This document shows, piece after piece, positions 18,041-26,211 of a stretch of 64,000 nucleotides of DNA. This stretch comes from an uncultured Oscillospiraceae bacterium. GTDB lineage: Bacteria > Bacillota > Clostridia > Oscillospirales > Ruminococcaceae. Position 1 is the stretch's first letter. Every line of letters starts with the position of its first letter. The stretch covers positions 3,939 to 67,938 of the forward strand of contig CAJTNJ010000008.1 in the NCBI GenBank assembly GCA_910577565.1. The letters run 5' to 3'. The notes under the pieces were generated by a model, which saw nothing but the letters and a program-made list of their open reading frames with translations, was not told the DNA's origin and searched no databases. The translations under genes were made by a program, and so were the position numbers.

Positions 18041-19045
18041 TTAATTGTTAAAAGCTTTTTTGGTAAATTCCCAAGAGCTTTTACACATATCTTCCAAACC
18101 GAGTTCTGCTTGCCATGAAAGAATCTTTTTTGACTTAGTTATGTCAGCATAGCAAATAGCTATATCACCCGGTCTTCTGTCAACAATTTTATATGGTATT
18201 TTAACTTTGTTTGTTTTTTCAAATGCGTGCACTATATCAAGGACTGAATAGCCGGTTCCGGTTCCGAGGTTAAATGTTTCATAGCCGCTGTGATTTTTTG
18301 CATAATCTAAAGCTTTTATATGGCCTTTTGCAAGATCGACGACATGAATATAATCTCTTACGCCGGTGCCGTCATGAGTGTCATAGTCGTTGCCAAAAAC
18401 ATTAAGGCATTTTAGTTTTCCAGCAGCCACTTGAGTGATATAAGGCATTAAGTTGTTTGGTATGCCATTTGGCAGCTCACCTATGATAGCACTTTTATGG
18501 GCGCCGATTGGGTTAAAATATCTAAGAGCCGCAACGCTGAACCTGGGATTTGATATGCATATATCACTTAATATTCGTTCAATCATTAATTTAGTGGAAC
18601 CGTATGGGTTTGTAGCAGAAAGCGGGAAATTTTCTTTGATTGGCACAGTTTTTGGTGAACCGTAAACAGTTGCAGATGAACTAAAGACTAGGCGATTGCA
18701 ATCATTTTCTTCCATAACCTCGCATAATAAAAGAGTGCTTTGGAGGTTATTTTCATAATATTTTAAAGGTTGCTCAACCGACTCACCGACAGCTTTTAAC
18801 CCGGCAAAGTGAATTACCGATTCGATGTCATTTTGTTTGAAAATTTTTGTCATATCTTTTTTGCAGCAGCAATCATATTCGTAAAAAGGGAATTCAGCTC
18901 CGGTTATGCGTTTTATGTTATCAATAGTTTGCATATTGCTGTTTGTTAAGTTATCAACTATAACAATTTTTTCACTGCAGTTAATTAGCTCAACAGCTGT
19001 GTGAGAGCCGATAAAGCCAGCTCCTCCGGTAATTAAAATTGACAA
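18041..19045 (-). CDS. galE: UDP-glucose 4-epimerase
   Basis: Interconverts UDP-glucose and UDP-galactose (or the GlcNAc/GalNAc pair) in the cytoplasm. The extended-SDR protein has ILITGGAGFIGSHTAVELI at the start, FAGLKAVGESVEQPLKYYEN, the catalytic SSSATVYG and NPYGSTK, and RYFNPIGAH, all typical GalE. TTG at 19045 is preferred because GGGGG lies about eight bases before it; an in-frame TTG 15 bases upstream overlaps that site. It stands alone on the minus strand, next to the glycan operon it may feed. Confidence 0.92.
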   Translation of the reverse strand: MSILITGGAGFIGSHTAVELINCSEKIVIVDNLTNSNMQTIDNIKRITGAEFPFYEYDCCCKKDMTKIFKQNDIESVIHFAGLKAVGESVEQPLKYYENNLQSTLLLCEVMEENDCNRLVFSSSATVYGSPKTVPIKENFPLSATNPYGSTKLMIERILSDICISNPRFSVAALRYFNPIGAHKSAIIGELPNGIPNNLMPYITQVAAGKLKCLNVFGNDYDTHDGTGVRDYIHVVDLAKGHIKALDYAKNHSGYETFNLGTGTGYSVLDIVHAFEKTNKVKIPYKIVDRRPGDIAICYADITKSKKILSWQAELGLEDMCKSSWEFTKKAFNN

Positions 19046-19744
19046 TTTTAATACCCCCAATCCTTAATTTTAAATTTCACTATAGTATACTCTGTCAAAA
19101 TGATATTGTCAAATAGTTTTGATTTGTGATAGTATACAATATGCAGTCAGTTAAATAAAATAATAAAAAGAAAAATTTGACGATATAACAGTTGATAATA
19201 AGGTTTTATCAAATAGTGTAAGTAGAAAATAAGAACTATTTAGAAATTTTGAAATTGATTGAATAAACATCTTCTTTGATTATTTGAATATATTTACGCA
19301 AATTAACTTGTATATTATATTTTAAGTCACTTTTGGCATCGCATTACAATGTGGTAAATAACAAATCATGGAAGAGTCAGATAAAAAAGCAATTTTTAGG
19401 CGAATATATAAACATAAATAAACAATATCAGTAGATCGAATTGATTATAAGCTTTTTCAACAAGACAAAATTAGTTCAAATATTTTTACATTTTCTGGGA
19501 AATATATGTTGCAATTATCTAGCAATATGATGGTGCAAATAAGTTTTGGTGGCCTTTTTGGGTTGTATTAAAATTTTTTTGACACTCATTTACAATAAAT
19601 TTGTGTCAACCTTTTTTAGTTTACCATACTAAGGGTTTTTATAAAGGTGGTGTTTGATCGTATATTTTCATTATAGACTCTTTCATAAAAATTTATTTTT
19701 ATATTGCTTTTTATGAATTGGACGCGTTTATTTAATAACATTTA
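19046..19744. other. Long intergenic region between divergent genes
   Basis: 700 bp of very AT-rich sequence without a coding frame. A hairpin TTGACAC (19579-19585) / GTGTCAA (19603-19609) followed by CCTTTTTT could be a weak terminator. No RNA gene is recognised. Confidence 0.4.
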
Positions 19745-19773
19745 TTGTTATTTATCGACAAAGATGATATAAT
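19745..19773 (+). promoter_or_regulatory. Promoter of ispD
   Basis: TTGTTA (19745-19750), 17 bp, and TATAAT (19768-19773) lie 27 bases before the ispD start. Confidence 0.7.
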
Positions 19774-19799
19774 GGTAACAATTTGTGAGGTGATGCTAA

Positions 19800-20456
19800 A
19801 TGCGTTCTGCGATAATTTTAGCAGCTGGTTCTGGAACAAGACTTGGTGGAATTAAAAAGCAATTTTTGGACATAAGTGGAAAAACTGTTTTAAATAGGAG
19901 TGTTACTAAATTTGTTGACGCTGAGGTAGATGAAATAATAATAGTGACGCTTGAAAGTGAAGTTTGTGCTGTTAAAGAAATGTTTTCTAATTTGCATAAA
20001 GTTACCCATGTGACCTCAGGTGGAAAAACTCGACAACAAAGTGTAAAAAATGGGTTTGAGCTTTGCAAAGATGATGGGATAGTGCTAATTCATGATGCAG
20101 CAAGGCCTTTTGTGCAAGTAGAGAATATAAAAGAAGTAGCTCGCAAAGCAGAAGAAACGGGAGCTGCTACTCTTGGCGTACCTGTAACAGATACTATAAA
20201 ATATGTAGAATGTGGCGTTATAAAGTCAACGCCAAAAAGAGAATTATTATATGCTGTTCAGACTCCACAAGCATTTTCGAAGGAGCTTTATAAAAAAGCG
20301 TTAAATGATGCAAAGTGTGATTATACAGACGATTGTCAGTTGATTGAGTCGCTAGGAATAGATGTGCATGTGGTTGTTGGTAGAAAGGACAATATAAAAA
20401 TTACAACAGCAGAAGATCTTTCTTATGCGAAACTTCTGGCAAAGATGAATTTATAG
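19800..20456 (+). CDS. ispD: 2-C-methyl-D-erythritol 4-phosphate cytidylyltransferase
   Basis: Third step of the non-mevalonate (MEP) isoprenoid pathway: MEP plus CTP gives CDP-ME. The 218-residue protein has the nucleotide-binding AAGSGTRLGGIKKQFLDISG, then VLIHDAARPFV and VPVTDTIKYV, TPKRELLYAVQTPQAF and YTDDCQLIESLG, all family landmarks. ATG at 19800 follows GTGAGGTGAT. It is followed 24 bases later by ispF, whose enzyme acts two steps on. The pathway supplies undecaprenyl phosphate for the wall genes of this window. Confidence 0.95.
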   Translation: MRSAIILAAGSGTRLGGIKKQFLDISGKTVLNRSVTKFVDAEVDEIIIVTLESEVCAVKEMFSNLHKVTHVTSGGKTRQQSVKNGFELCKDDGIVLIHDAARPFVQVENIKEVARKAEETGAATLGVPVTDTIKYVECGVIKSTPKRELLYAVQTPQAFSKELYKKALNDAKCDYTDDCQLIESLGIDVHVVVGRKDNIKITTAEDLSYAKLLAKMNL

Positions 20457-20480
20457 TTTAATTTGTTTTTGGAGGTAGGT

Positions 20481-20957
20481 ATGTTTAGGATAGGGCATGG
20501 ATATGATGTACATAGATTGGTAAAAGGACGAAAATTGATAATTTGTGGAGAAGAAATTCCATATAATAAAGGTTTATTAGGCCATTCTGATGCTGATGTT
20601 GCAACTCATGCAGTGATGGATGCATTGCTTGGAGCTGCGTCTTTGGGTGACATAGGTTTGTTGTTTCCTGATTCGGATAAAAAGTATTATAATGCCAACA
20701 GTTTACAATTGCTTAAAATAGTTGGAGATAAGGTTAAAAAGCTTGGATTTGAGATTTCAAATGTTGATATAACTATAATTATACAACAGCCAAAATTAAG
20801 GTCATATGTCAATAAAATGGAAGATAACATTTGCAGTGTGTTAAAGTTAGATAAATCACAAGTTAATGTTAAAGCTACTACTGAAGAAGGACTTGGCTTT
20901 ACTGGTAAAGGGAAAGGTGCGGCGTCTATTTGTACGGTTTTAATTTACATGCCTTAG
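20481..20957 (+). CDS. ispF: 2-C-methyl-D-erythritol 2,4-cyclodiphosphate synthase
   Basis: Cyclises CDP-ME 2-phosphate to MEcPP with release of CMP in the MEP pathway. The 158-residue protein begins FRIGHGYDVHRLVKGRKLII (metal ligands D9 and H11) and has GLLGHSDADV, GDIGLLFPDSD and VKATTEEGLGFTGKG. ATG at 20481 follows GGAGGTAGG directly. The ispD-ispF pair is a common arrangement. Full length and all metal-binding residues appear present. Confidence 0.95.
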   Translation: MFRIGHGYDVHRLVKGRKLIICGEEIPYNKGLLGHSDADVATHAVMDALLGAASLGDIGLLFPDSDKKYYNANSLQLLKIVGDKVKKLGFEISNVDITIIIQQPKLRSYVNKMEDNICSVLKLDKSQVNVKATTEEGLGFTGKGKGAASICTVLIYMP

Positions 20958-21032
20958 TTTTAGTGAAATTTAGGTATGTACACATTAAAAATTTCATTCA
21001 AAAATTAAAGATAAAAAAGAAAATTAATAGTG

Positions 21033-21067
21033 AAATCAGAGCTTTTGAAATGGGAAAACTCTGATTT
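21033..21067 (+). terminator. Possible terminator after ispF
   Basis: AAATCAGAG (21033-21041) pairs perfectly with CTCTGATTT (21059-21067), with CTTTT/AAAAC extending towards the loop, and is followed by AATTTAAATATTTATTTT. The T-tract is imperfect. Confidence 0.6.
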
Positions 21068-21390
21068 AATTTAAATATTTATTTTAGGCATAAACAAAAT
21101 TTTATTATAACTTCAACTGAAAAGGTATGATTTTTATCATATTACATTATTATTTTTGTATATATTATATTTTTGGGAAATATTAAAAATTTTAGAAAAT
21201 ATTGCCTTTTAATTATATTGATTGATTCGGTTTGTTAAAATTCGTTATATGTAGGAACACAATTTTTTAACCTATCTTATTTTTTCTTTATATAATTGCA
21301 GTATACTTTGTGATTTGACTTTTCACATACATATTCATATATGCATAGAATGAACTACTAAGACAGCCAAAATTATAATGCTGCTCTAAT

Positions 21391-21484
21391 ATGTATTATC
21401 CTTATTGGTTCTACTGCCGAGAACTAATTTGCAAGGGATAATATTCACAACAAGGAACGGTGGAGAAAAGAGGCTTGAATTAAT
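21391..21484 (+). ncRNA. Structured 5' leader of the DUF3343/cysteine desulfurase pair, class unknown
   Basis: Two nested helices can be drawn: an outer ATTATCC / GGGATAAT and an inner GGTTCT / AGAACT closed over ACTGCCG, with unpaired TTATT and TAATTTGCAA between them. Downstream lies an unpaired GGAACGGTGGAGAAAAG before the start codon. It looks like a structured regulatory leader, but it does not match the T-box, SAM, purine, TPP, fluoride or glmS patterns that can be recalled. The assignment as RNA is an inference from pairing and location. Confidence 0.4.
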
Positions 21485-21712
21485 TTGTATAAAGACTGTA
21501 TTTTATTAGATATATCATCTATAACTATAGCTGAAAAGGCAAAAAGAATTTTAAAAGCGAGTGGTATACACTCAGAGATCCGGCGCTCTGCGGGTGGTTT
21601 AGATGGATGTGGATATCAGCTCAAAATAAATGGTGACATATCAAGAGCTAAGACATTGCTTGCAAGTCAAAAAATACCGATTCATGGGTCATCACCGTGT
21701 ACAGAACAATGA
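21485..21712 (+). CDS. DUF3343 protein (putative Se/S carrier-like)
   Basis: A 75-residue protein starting with TTG at 21485. KAKRILKASGIHSEIRRS followed by GGLDGCGYQLKI matches DUF3343, small YedF-related proteins with a conserved GCG cysteine suggested to carry sulfur or selenium. It overlaps the cysteine desulfurase gene by four bases (ATGA), so the two are translationally coupled; the partnership supports accepting sulfur from that enzyme. The precise target is unknown. Confidence 0.8.
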   Translation: MYKDCILLDISSITIAEKAKRILKASGIHSEIRRSAGGLDGCGYQLKINGDISRAKTLLASQKIPIHGSSPCTEQ

Positions 21713-22842
21713 TATATTTTGATAACGCTGCAACCAGTTATCCAAAGCCGGATAATGTACCACAATCTGTTTTAAAAGCCAATCTATTTTATGGTGGCAA
21801 CCCGGGTAGGAGTGGCCATAAGCTTTCTTTACTAACATCCGAGAAGATATTTTCGGTTAGAGAACAAATAGCAAAACTTTTTAATGCAAGTCCTGAAAAT
21901 GTAGTTTTTACTAATAATTGCACACATGCTTTGAATACGGTAATTCATGGTTTATGTGAGAATAATAAGACAATTGTGACTTCAAATTTAGAGCACAATT
22001 CAGTTAGCAGGCCAATTTATAATATAACGAGAAGAGAGAATGTAAAATGGTTGCAGGTGGATGTTCACAATAAATCTGATGAAGAAATAGTATTGGAATT
22101 TGAAAAGAAAATAGATGCAAACTGCTGCTTGGTTGTATGTGTTCACGCATCTAATGTGACGGGACAGATACTTCCTGTGGAAAAGATATACAATGTGTGT
22201 CGTAAGATGGGCGTTGCATTTGTGATAGATGCTGCACAAACTGCAGGTGTTGTTCCAATAGATATAAAAAAGCATGCAAACATAATATGCGCTGCTGGGC
22301 ATAAAGGGTTATATGGACCAATGGGAACAGGAATATTAATATTAAATGATATTATGCCTAGATCTTTGACTCAGGGAGGAACAGGAAGCTCTTCAATTTT
22401 GCTTGAGCCTCCGTTATTATCACCTGATTCTTATGAGGCGGGGACAGTAAACACGCCGGGAATCATAGGTCTTGGTGCGGGAATAAAGTTTATAGATTGC
22501 ATAGGAATAGATAAAATAAGGAGGCATGAGCTTAAACTTTGCAAACTTGCTCTAAGTGAACTTAAAAATGCCGATGTATTTATATATAATAGTGATTATT
22601 CAAATTCTGCTCCAATTTTATTGTTTAATTTTAAAAATATTTCATCTTCAAAAGGTTCTAAAATTTTAAGCGATGAAGGATTTGCATTGCGTGGTGGTGT
22701 TCATTGTGCACCTCTTGCCCATGAGAATATTGGAACACTTCCAAAAGGAGCTATACGTTTTTCGCCATCTATTTTTAATAACGAAAAACAGACGTTAGAA
22801 TTTTGCAGGACTGTTAAAAAAATTGCAAGCAAGAAAAATTAG
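21709..22842 (+). CDS. Cysteine desulfurase family aminotransferase (class V)
   Basis: PLP enzyme that takes sulfur from cysteine as persulfide. The 377-residue protein begins IYFDNAATSYPKPDNVPQSV. FVIDAAQTAGVVPID holds the PLP-binding Asp, AAGHKGLYGPMGTGIL the Schiff-base Lys and RGGVHCAPLAHE the catalytic Cys. It belongs to the clostridial CsdA/SufS-like group often paired with DUF3343. ATG at 21709 overlaps the stop of the upstream gene. No iron-sulfur scaffold gene is adjacent, so the sulfur acceptor is probably the DUF3343 protein. Confidence 0.9.
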   Translation: MIYFDNAATSYPKPDNVPQSVLKANLFYGGNPGRSGHKLSLLTSEKIFSVREQIAKLFNASPENVVFTNNCTHALNTVIHGLCENNKTIVTSNLEHNSVSRPIYNITRRENVKWLQVDVHNKSDEEIVLEFEKKIDANCCLVVCVHASNVTGQILPVEKIYNVCRKMGVAFVIDAAQTAGVVPIDIKKHANIICAAGHKGLYGPMGTGILILNDIMPRSLTQGGTGSSSILLEPPLLSPDSYEAGTVNTPGIIGLGAGIKFIDCIGIDKIRRHELKLCKLALSELKNADVFIYNSDYSNSAPILLFNFKNISSSKGSKILSDEGFALRGGVHCAPLAHENIGTLPKGAIRFSPSIFNNEKQTLEFCRTVKKIASKKN

Positions 22843-22886
22843 AAGTTGGGTTATATATCTGAATAGTAGATTAATTATTTTTATAA

Positions 22887-22918
22887 AAGGCCTCTTTTGT
22901 TTATTTAAAAGAGGTCAA
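22887..22918. terminator. Possible bidirectional hairpin after cysteine desulfurase
   Basis: AAGGCCTCTTTT pairs with AAAAGAGGTC across a short loop. The plus-strand tail (AAATTATT) is not T-rich; on the minus strand it reads into CCTTTTATAA. Confidence 0.45.
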
Positions 22919-22965
22919 ATTATTGCAAAATTAGAAATGTTGATAAATTGTTTACATAAAAATTA

Positions 22966-22994
22966 TTGACTTATTAGTGGTATATATTTATTTG
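22966..22994 (+). promoter_or_regulatory. Degenerate promoter of the second GLUG gene
   Basis: TTGACT (22966-22971), 17 bp, then TATTTG. It aligns with TTGATT-17-TATTAT ahead of the intact paralogue at 42317, and both are preceded by TTGTTTACATA. The -10 box has drifted from consensus here. Confidence 0.5.
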
Positions 22995-23014
22995 ATAAAA
23001 TGGGATGTTTTTTA

Positions 23015-24046
23015 ATGAAGTTTAGAAAAATATTAACTGGAATTTTAACTATATGTTTGGTGAATTTAAGTTTTATTTCTGTAGTTCAATTAAATGCACA
23101 AACTGTAGATAATGCTGTTAACCGATCTGCGTCGATAGTTTCAGATGATAATATAAATATGCAGACAGCTAAAAGTCCGATGAAGGAATTTGTAATAAAA
23201 AATAGAAAAGATTTTTCTAAGTTTATGAAAACACCTGAATATTGGGGAAGTGATTTTAATATAAAATTAAATGTTAATATAAACATGATTGTTAAAAAAT
23301 TTGAGCCAATAAACGAATTTAGAGGTAATTTTGATGGATGTGGACATACCATAAAAAATGTATTGCTTAGATGTTTTGTGAAGAATAATTATGGAAAAAT
23401 ATCAAGAGTTAACTTTGAAAAAAGTGTATTTTTAGATAGTAAATGTGGATTTGTAGAAAATAATTATGGAATAATAACTGAGTGTAAAGCAAAAGGGAAT
23501 ATAAAAGGATATTGTATTAAAAGGCATTTTGATCTTGTTTTTGGTTTTGTTATAGATAGAAGAGAAGATAAAGACAATATGGGAGGCTTTGTAATAAATA
23601 ATAGTGGAACCATAACTAACTGTAAAGCAGAAGGAAATGTAAATGGAAATAGTTATGTAGGTGGTTTTGTATGATGGAATAGTGGTGGAAAAATAATTAA
23701 CTGCAAATATACAGGAAAGGTAAACGGCAAAAATTATGTAGGTAGATTTGTTGGTGAAAATGATAGTAATATAGAAAAATGTACTGCAACAGGAAAAGTA
23801 ACAGGAAAAACTTCTGTAGGCGGCTTTGTAGGATTGTTTTATGGAGGATATGGGGGGACAATAACTAAATGTGATGCAAAAGGAGAAGTAAAAGGAAATA
23901 AAAATGTAGGTGGCTTTATAGGAGAGAATTGGCATGGAACAATAACAGAATGTACAGCAACATGTAATTTAAATGGTAAGAAGATAAGTTTGGATAAATT
24001 TGTGGGCTTAAATTATGGCGGTGAAATAAAAGATTGTAAAGTATAG
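23015..24046 (+). pseudogene. GLUG-repeat secreted protein interrupted by in-frame TGA
   Basis: The frame runs from ATG 23015 (KFRKILTGILTICLVNLSFI, signal peptide) to TAG at 24044-24046, but has a TGA at 23672-23674. The TGA stands exactly where other repeats have the Gly of GGFVG, and the reading frame continues as GGFV-stop-WNSGGKIINC and further repeats. At 343 codons it matches the intact paralogue at 42317 in length and domain order: signal peptide, shared N-terminal domain (FVIKNRKDFSKFMKTPEYW), GLUG repeats. The ribosome site is also degraded (GGGATG against GGAGATG). Most likely a recent pseudogene; read-through or an assembly error is possible. Confidence 0.75.
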
Positions 24047-24076
24047 TAATGTTTTACATTTTATAAATTAATATAA

Positions 24077-24120
24077 ATAATGAAGATGTTGTTGTCTAAA
24101 TAATATCTTCATTATTGTTT
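24077..24120 (+). terminator. Intrinsic terminator after second GLUG gene
   Basis: AATAATGAAGATGTT / AATATCTTCATTATT followed by GTTTATAT. It is the same stem family as at 559 and 43397. Confidence 0.75.
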
Positions 24121-24187
24121 ATATAGGTTTGTTTATAAAATATAAACAAATTTAAAAGTGTAAACGATATGCTTTTTAATATATATC

Positions 24188-24216
24188 TTGTTAATATAAT
24201 ATAAAATTGTTATAAT
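24188..24216 (+). promoter_or_regulatory. Promoter of the OppA-like gene
   Basis: TTGTTA (24188-24193), 17 bp, TATAAT (24211-24216), 43 bases ahead of the start codon. Confidence 0.65.
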
Positions 24217-24259
24217 TATGAAAGCAATATTAAAATGCATCTGAAAGTAGGCATAATTA

Positions 24260-25921
24260 ATGAAAGTGGGATTTAGTAAGTTTTTAAAAAAGGTTGTTTG
24301 TTTATCTTTAGTTTTTGCTATTTTATTTTTAAGTGGTTGCAGCAGTGATAACGTTGGCGAGCTGATTAGTTATAGTCTTTTGAATGATCCGAAAAACCTT
24401 GATCCACAAACCGCTTCCGATCCAGGTGCAATAATGATTATAAATAATATATTTGAAGGGCTTTACAGAAGAACACTTCAAGATACATTTGAGTTGGGCG
24501 TTGCGTCAAAGGTTGAAGTTAGCTCTGATGAAAAGACATATTATTATACAATCAAAGATGATCTTAAATGGAAATATTACACAAATGACAACAAAATGGA
24601 AGATGGGAAGTTGATAGATGCAAAGGTAACAGCAGATGATTTTTTGTTTGGGTTTCAAAGACTTATGGATCCAAAAGTTTCAACTCCGTATTCTTCTGAC
24701 TACTACTTTATAAAAAATGCGAAGAAGGTAAAAGAAGGTGAATTACCTTTAAGTGAACTTGGAGTTAGAGTGAATGAAGAAGGTCAATTTATCTTAGAAG
24801 TTGAGCACAAAACTCCTCTTATGGAAGAGCTTTTATCATCTGCTCCGGCAATGCCTTGTAATAAGGATTTTTTCTATAGTACAAAAGGGAGATATGGGGC
24901 AAAAGGCAGTATGATTATATCTAATGGCCCATTTTTTTTAAGTGCATGGTTTAATACCGATGATTCCAAATTTGTTAGAATAAGAGCGAATGATAAATAT
25001 TATGATGCTAATTCGGTAGTCCCTTTGGGAATAAACTTAACCGTTAGGAAACAATCTGAGGCTTACAATAAATATAAAAATCATGATATAGATACAGCAA
25101 TAGTTAATAATGAACAATTTATTGACGGAAAATTATATCTACATAACTATCAGCAATTTCAAAACAGTGTGATAGGTATCGGTTTTAATCAGAATAAAGA
25201 ACAGTTTGCAAATGAAAATATAAGAACAGCACTTGCAACTGCTATTGATCGTGATAATCTCAATTCTGTTTTGCAACAAGATGATCAGCTTATTGCCAAG
25301 GCAATAGTCCCAAAATCAGTTACTATAGGAAGTACAAACTATAGGGCATATATTGGAAATGATGCATGTCCTGTTTATGACAGCAAAAAAGCAAAGGAAT
25401 TACTGGATGTTGGTCTTTCGGAAATAAAATCAAAAAATAAAAAAATTAATGATCTTAATTCTATGTCGATTTTAGTAAATGAAAAAATGTCTGCGGTAGT
25501 AGAGCAGACATTACAGAATTGGCAAAGAGATCTTGGTGTGTTTTTAAAAATAGATGCGCAGCCAGAAGAAGCATATAATAAAAAGCTCAAAAGTGGGGAA
25601 TATGACTGCGCTGTTATGACTTTTACAAGTGATGCTGATAATCCATCATCAATACTTAGTAAGTTTTCTATTAAGTCATTTGCAAATTTTATTAATGCAA
25701 ATATTCCTAATTATCAAAAAATGCTTGATAATGCTTCTGTGCAGGAAAGTTTAGATTCTATGGCAAAAGAATATTATGCTATTGAAAAAGAAATTTGTAC
25801 TAACGGTAATTTTATTCCGATTTATTACCAAGCGGAATATTTTGTTTGTCATGATGTGAAAAATATTATATTTGACCAGGGCAGTCGACAATTTTATTAT
25901 ATGTATGCTACTAATAAATAA
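24260..25921 (+). CDS. Peptide ABC transporter substrate-binding lipoprotein (OppA/DppA family)
   Basis: This 553-residue protein has a signal peptide ending in the lipobox LSGC, so it is anchored outside the membrane. The mature part follows the family 5 solute-binding pattern: ISYSLLNDPKNLDPQTASDP, GLYRRTLQDTFELGVASKVE, DLKWKYYTNDNKMEDGKLID ahead of VTADDFLFGFQRLMDP, and NENIRTALATAIDRDNL. It should bind oligopeptides for import. No permease or ATPase gene of an opp system is near, so it must work with a transporter encoded elsewhere. The ribosome site is weak. Confidence 0.88.
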   Translation: MKVGFSKFLKKVVCLSLVFAILFLSGCSSDNVGELISYSLLNDPKNLDPQTASDPGAIMIINNIFEGLYRRTLQDTFELGVASKVEVSSDEKTYYYTIKDDLKWKYYTNDNKMEDGKLIDAKVTADDFLFGFQRLMDPKVSTPYSSDYYFIKNAKKVKEGELPLSELGVRVNEEGQFILEVEHKTPLMEELLSSAPAMPCNKDFFYSTKGRYGAKGSMIISNGPFFLSAWFNTDDSKFVRIRANDKYYDANSVVPLGINLTVRKQSEAYNKYKNHDIDTAIVNNEQFIDGKLYLHNYQQFQNSVIGIGFNQNKEQFANENIRTALATAIDRDNLNSVLQQDDQLIAKAIVPKSVTIGSTNYRAYIGNDACPVYDSKKAKELLDVGLSEIKSKNKKINDLNSMSILVNEKMSAVVEQTLQNWQRDLGVFLKIDAQPEEAYNKKLKSGEYDCAVMTFTSDADNPSSILSKFSIKSFANFINANIPNYQKMLDNASVQESLDSMAKEYYAIEKEICTNGNFIPIYYQAEYFVCHDVKNIIFDQGSRQFYYMYATNK

Positions 25922-26211
25922 ATCTATATAGTATTTAACTTAAAATTGATTAAATGCTAAAAATTTAAAAAATCACACATATGTCATTATATTTTCACAG
26001 CTTTATCATACAGATATAGATTGGTTTAAGTTTTTTTAAAAGTTATAATCTGTTGAAATTTCGTTATAGACAGCTATATTTTAACTAAAATTGTTGTTTT
26101 ATTTTTTTATTTACCTTTTTATTTATAAAAGAGAGGTCTTTAATCAGAAACGTATTTATAAATATATGACGTTTACTTTGTTAACTTTTTTACAATGTTA
26201 TTTTTCGTGTA
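25922..26211. other. Intergenic region between convergent genes
   Basis: AT-rich spacer between the OppA-like gene and glmS. A short open frame starting at 26091 runs into the antisense of glmS and is not considered a gene. No clear terminator was seen for either side. Confidence 0.4.

Noticed and set aside
21391..21484. T-box leader
   Set aside because: The typical antiterminator bulge sequence (TGGNACCGCG) and a specifier loop are absent, and there is no terminator before the gene.
23000..24046. Genome-wide recoding of TGA (as Gly or Trp) to explain the interrupted GLUG gene
   Set aside because: TGA is the natural stop of several intact genes in the window, for example at 8145-8147, 21710-21712 and 32954-32956.
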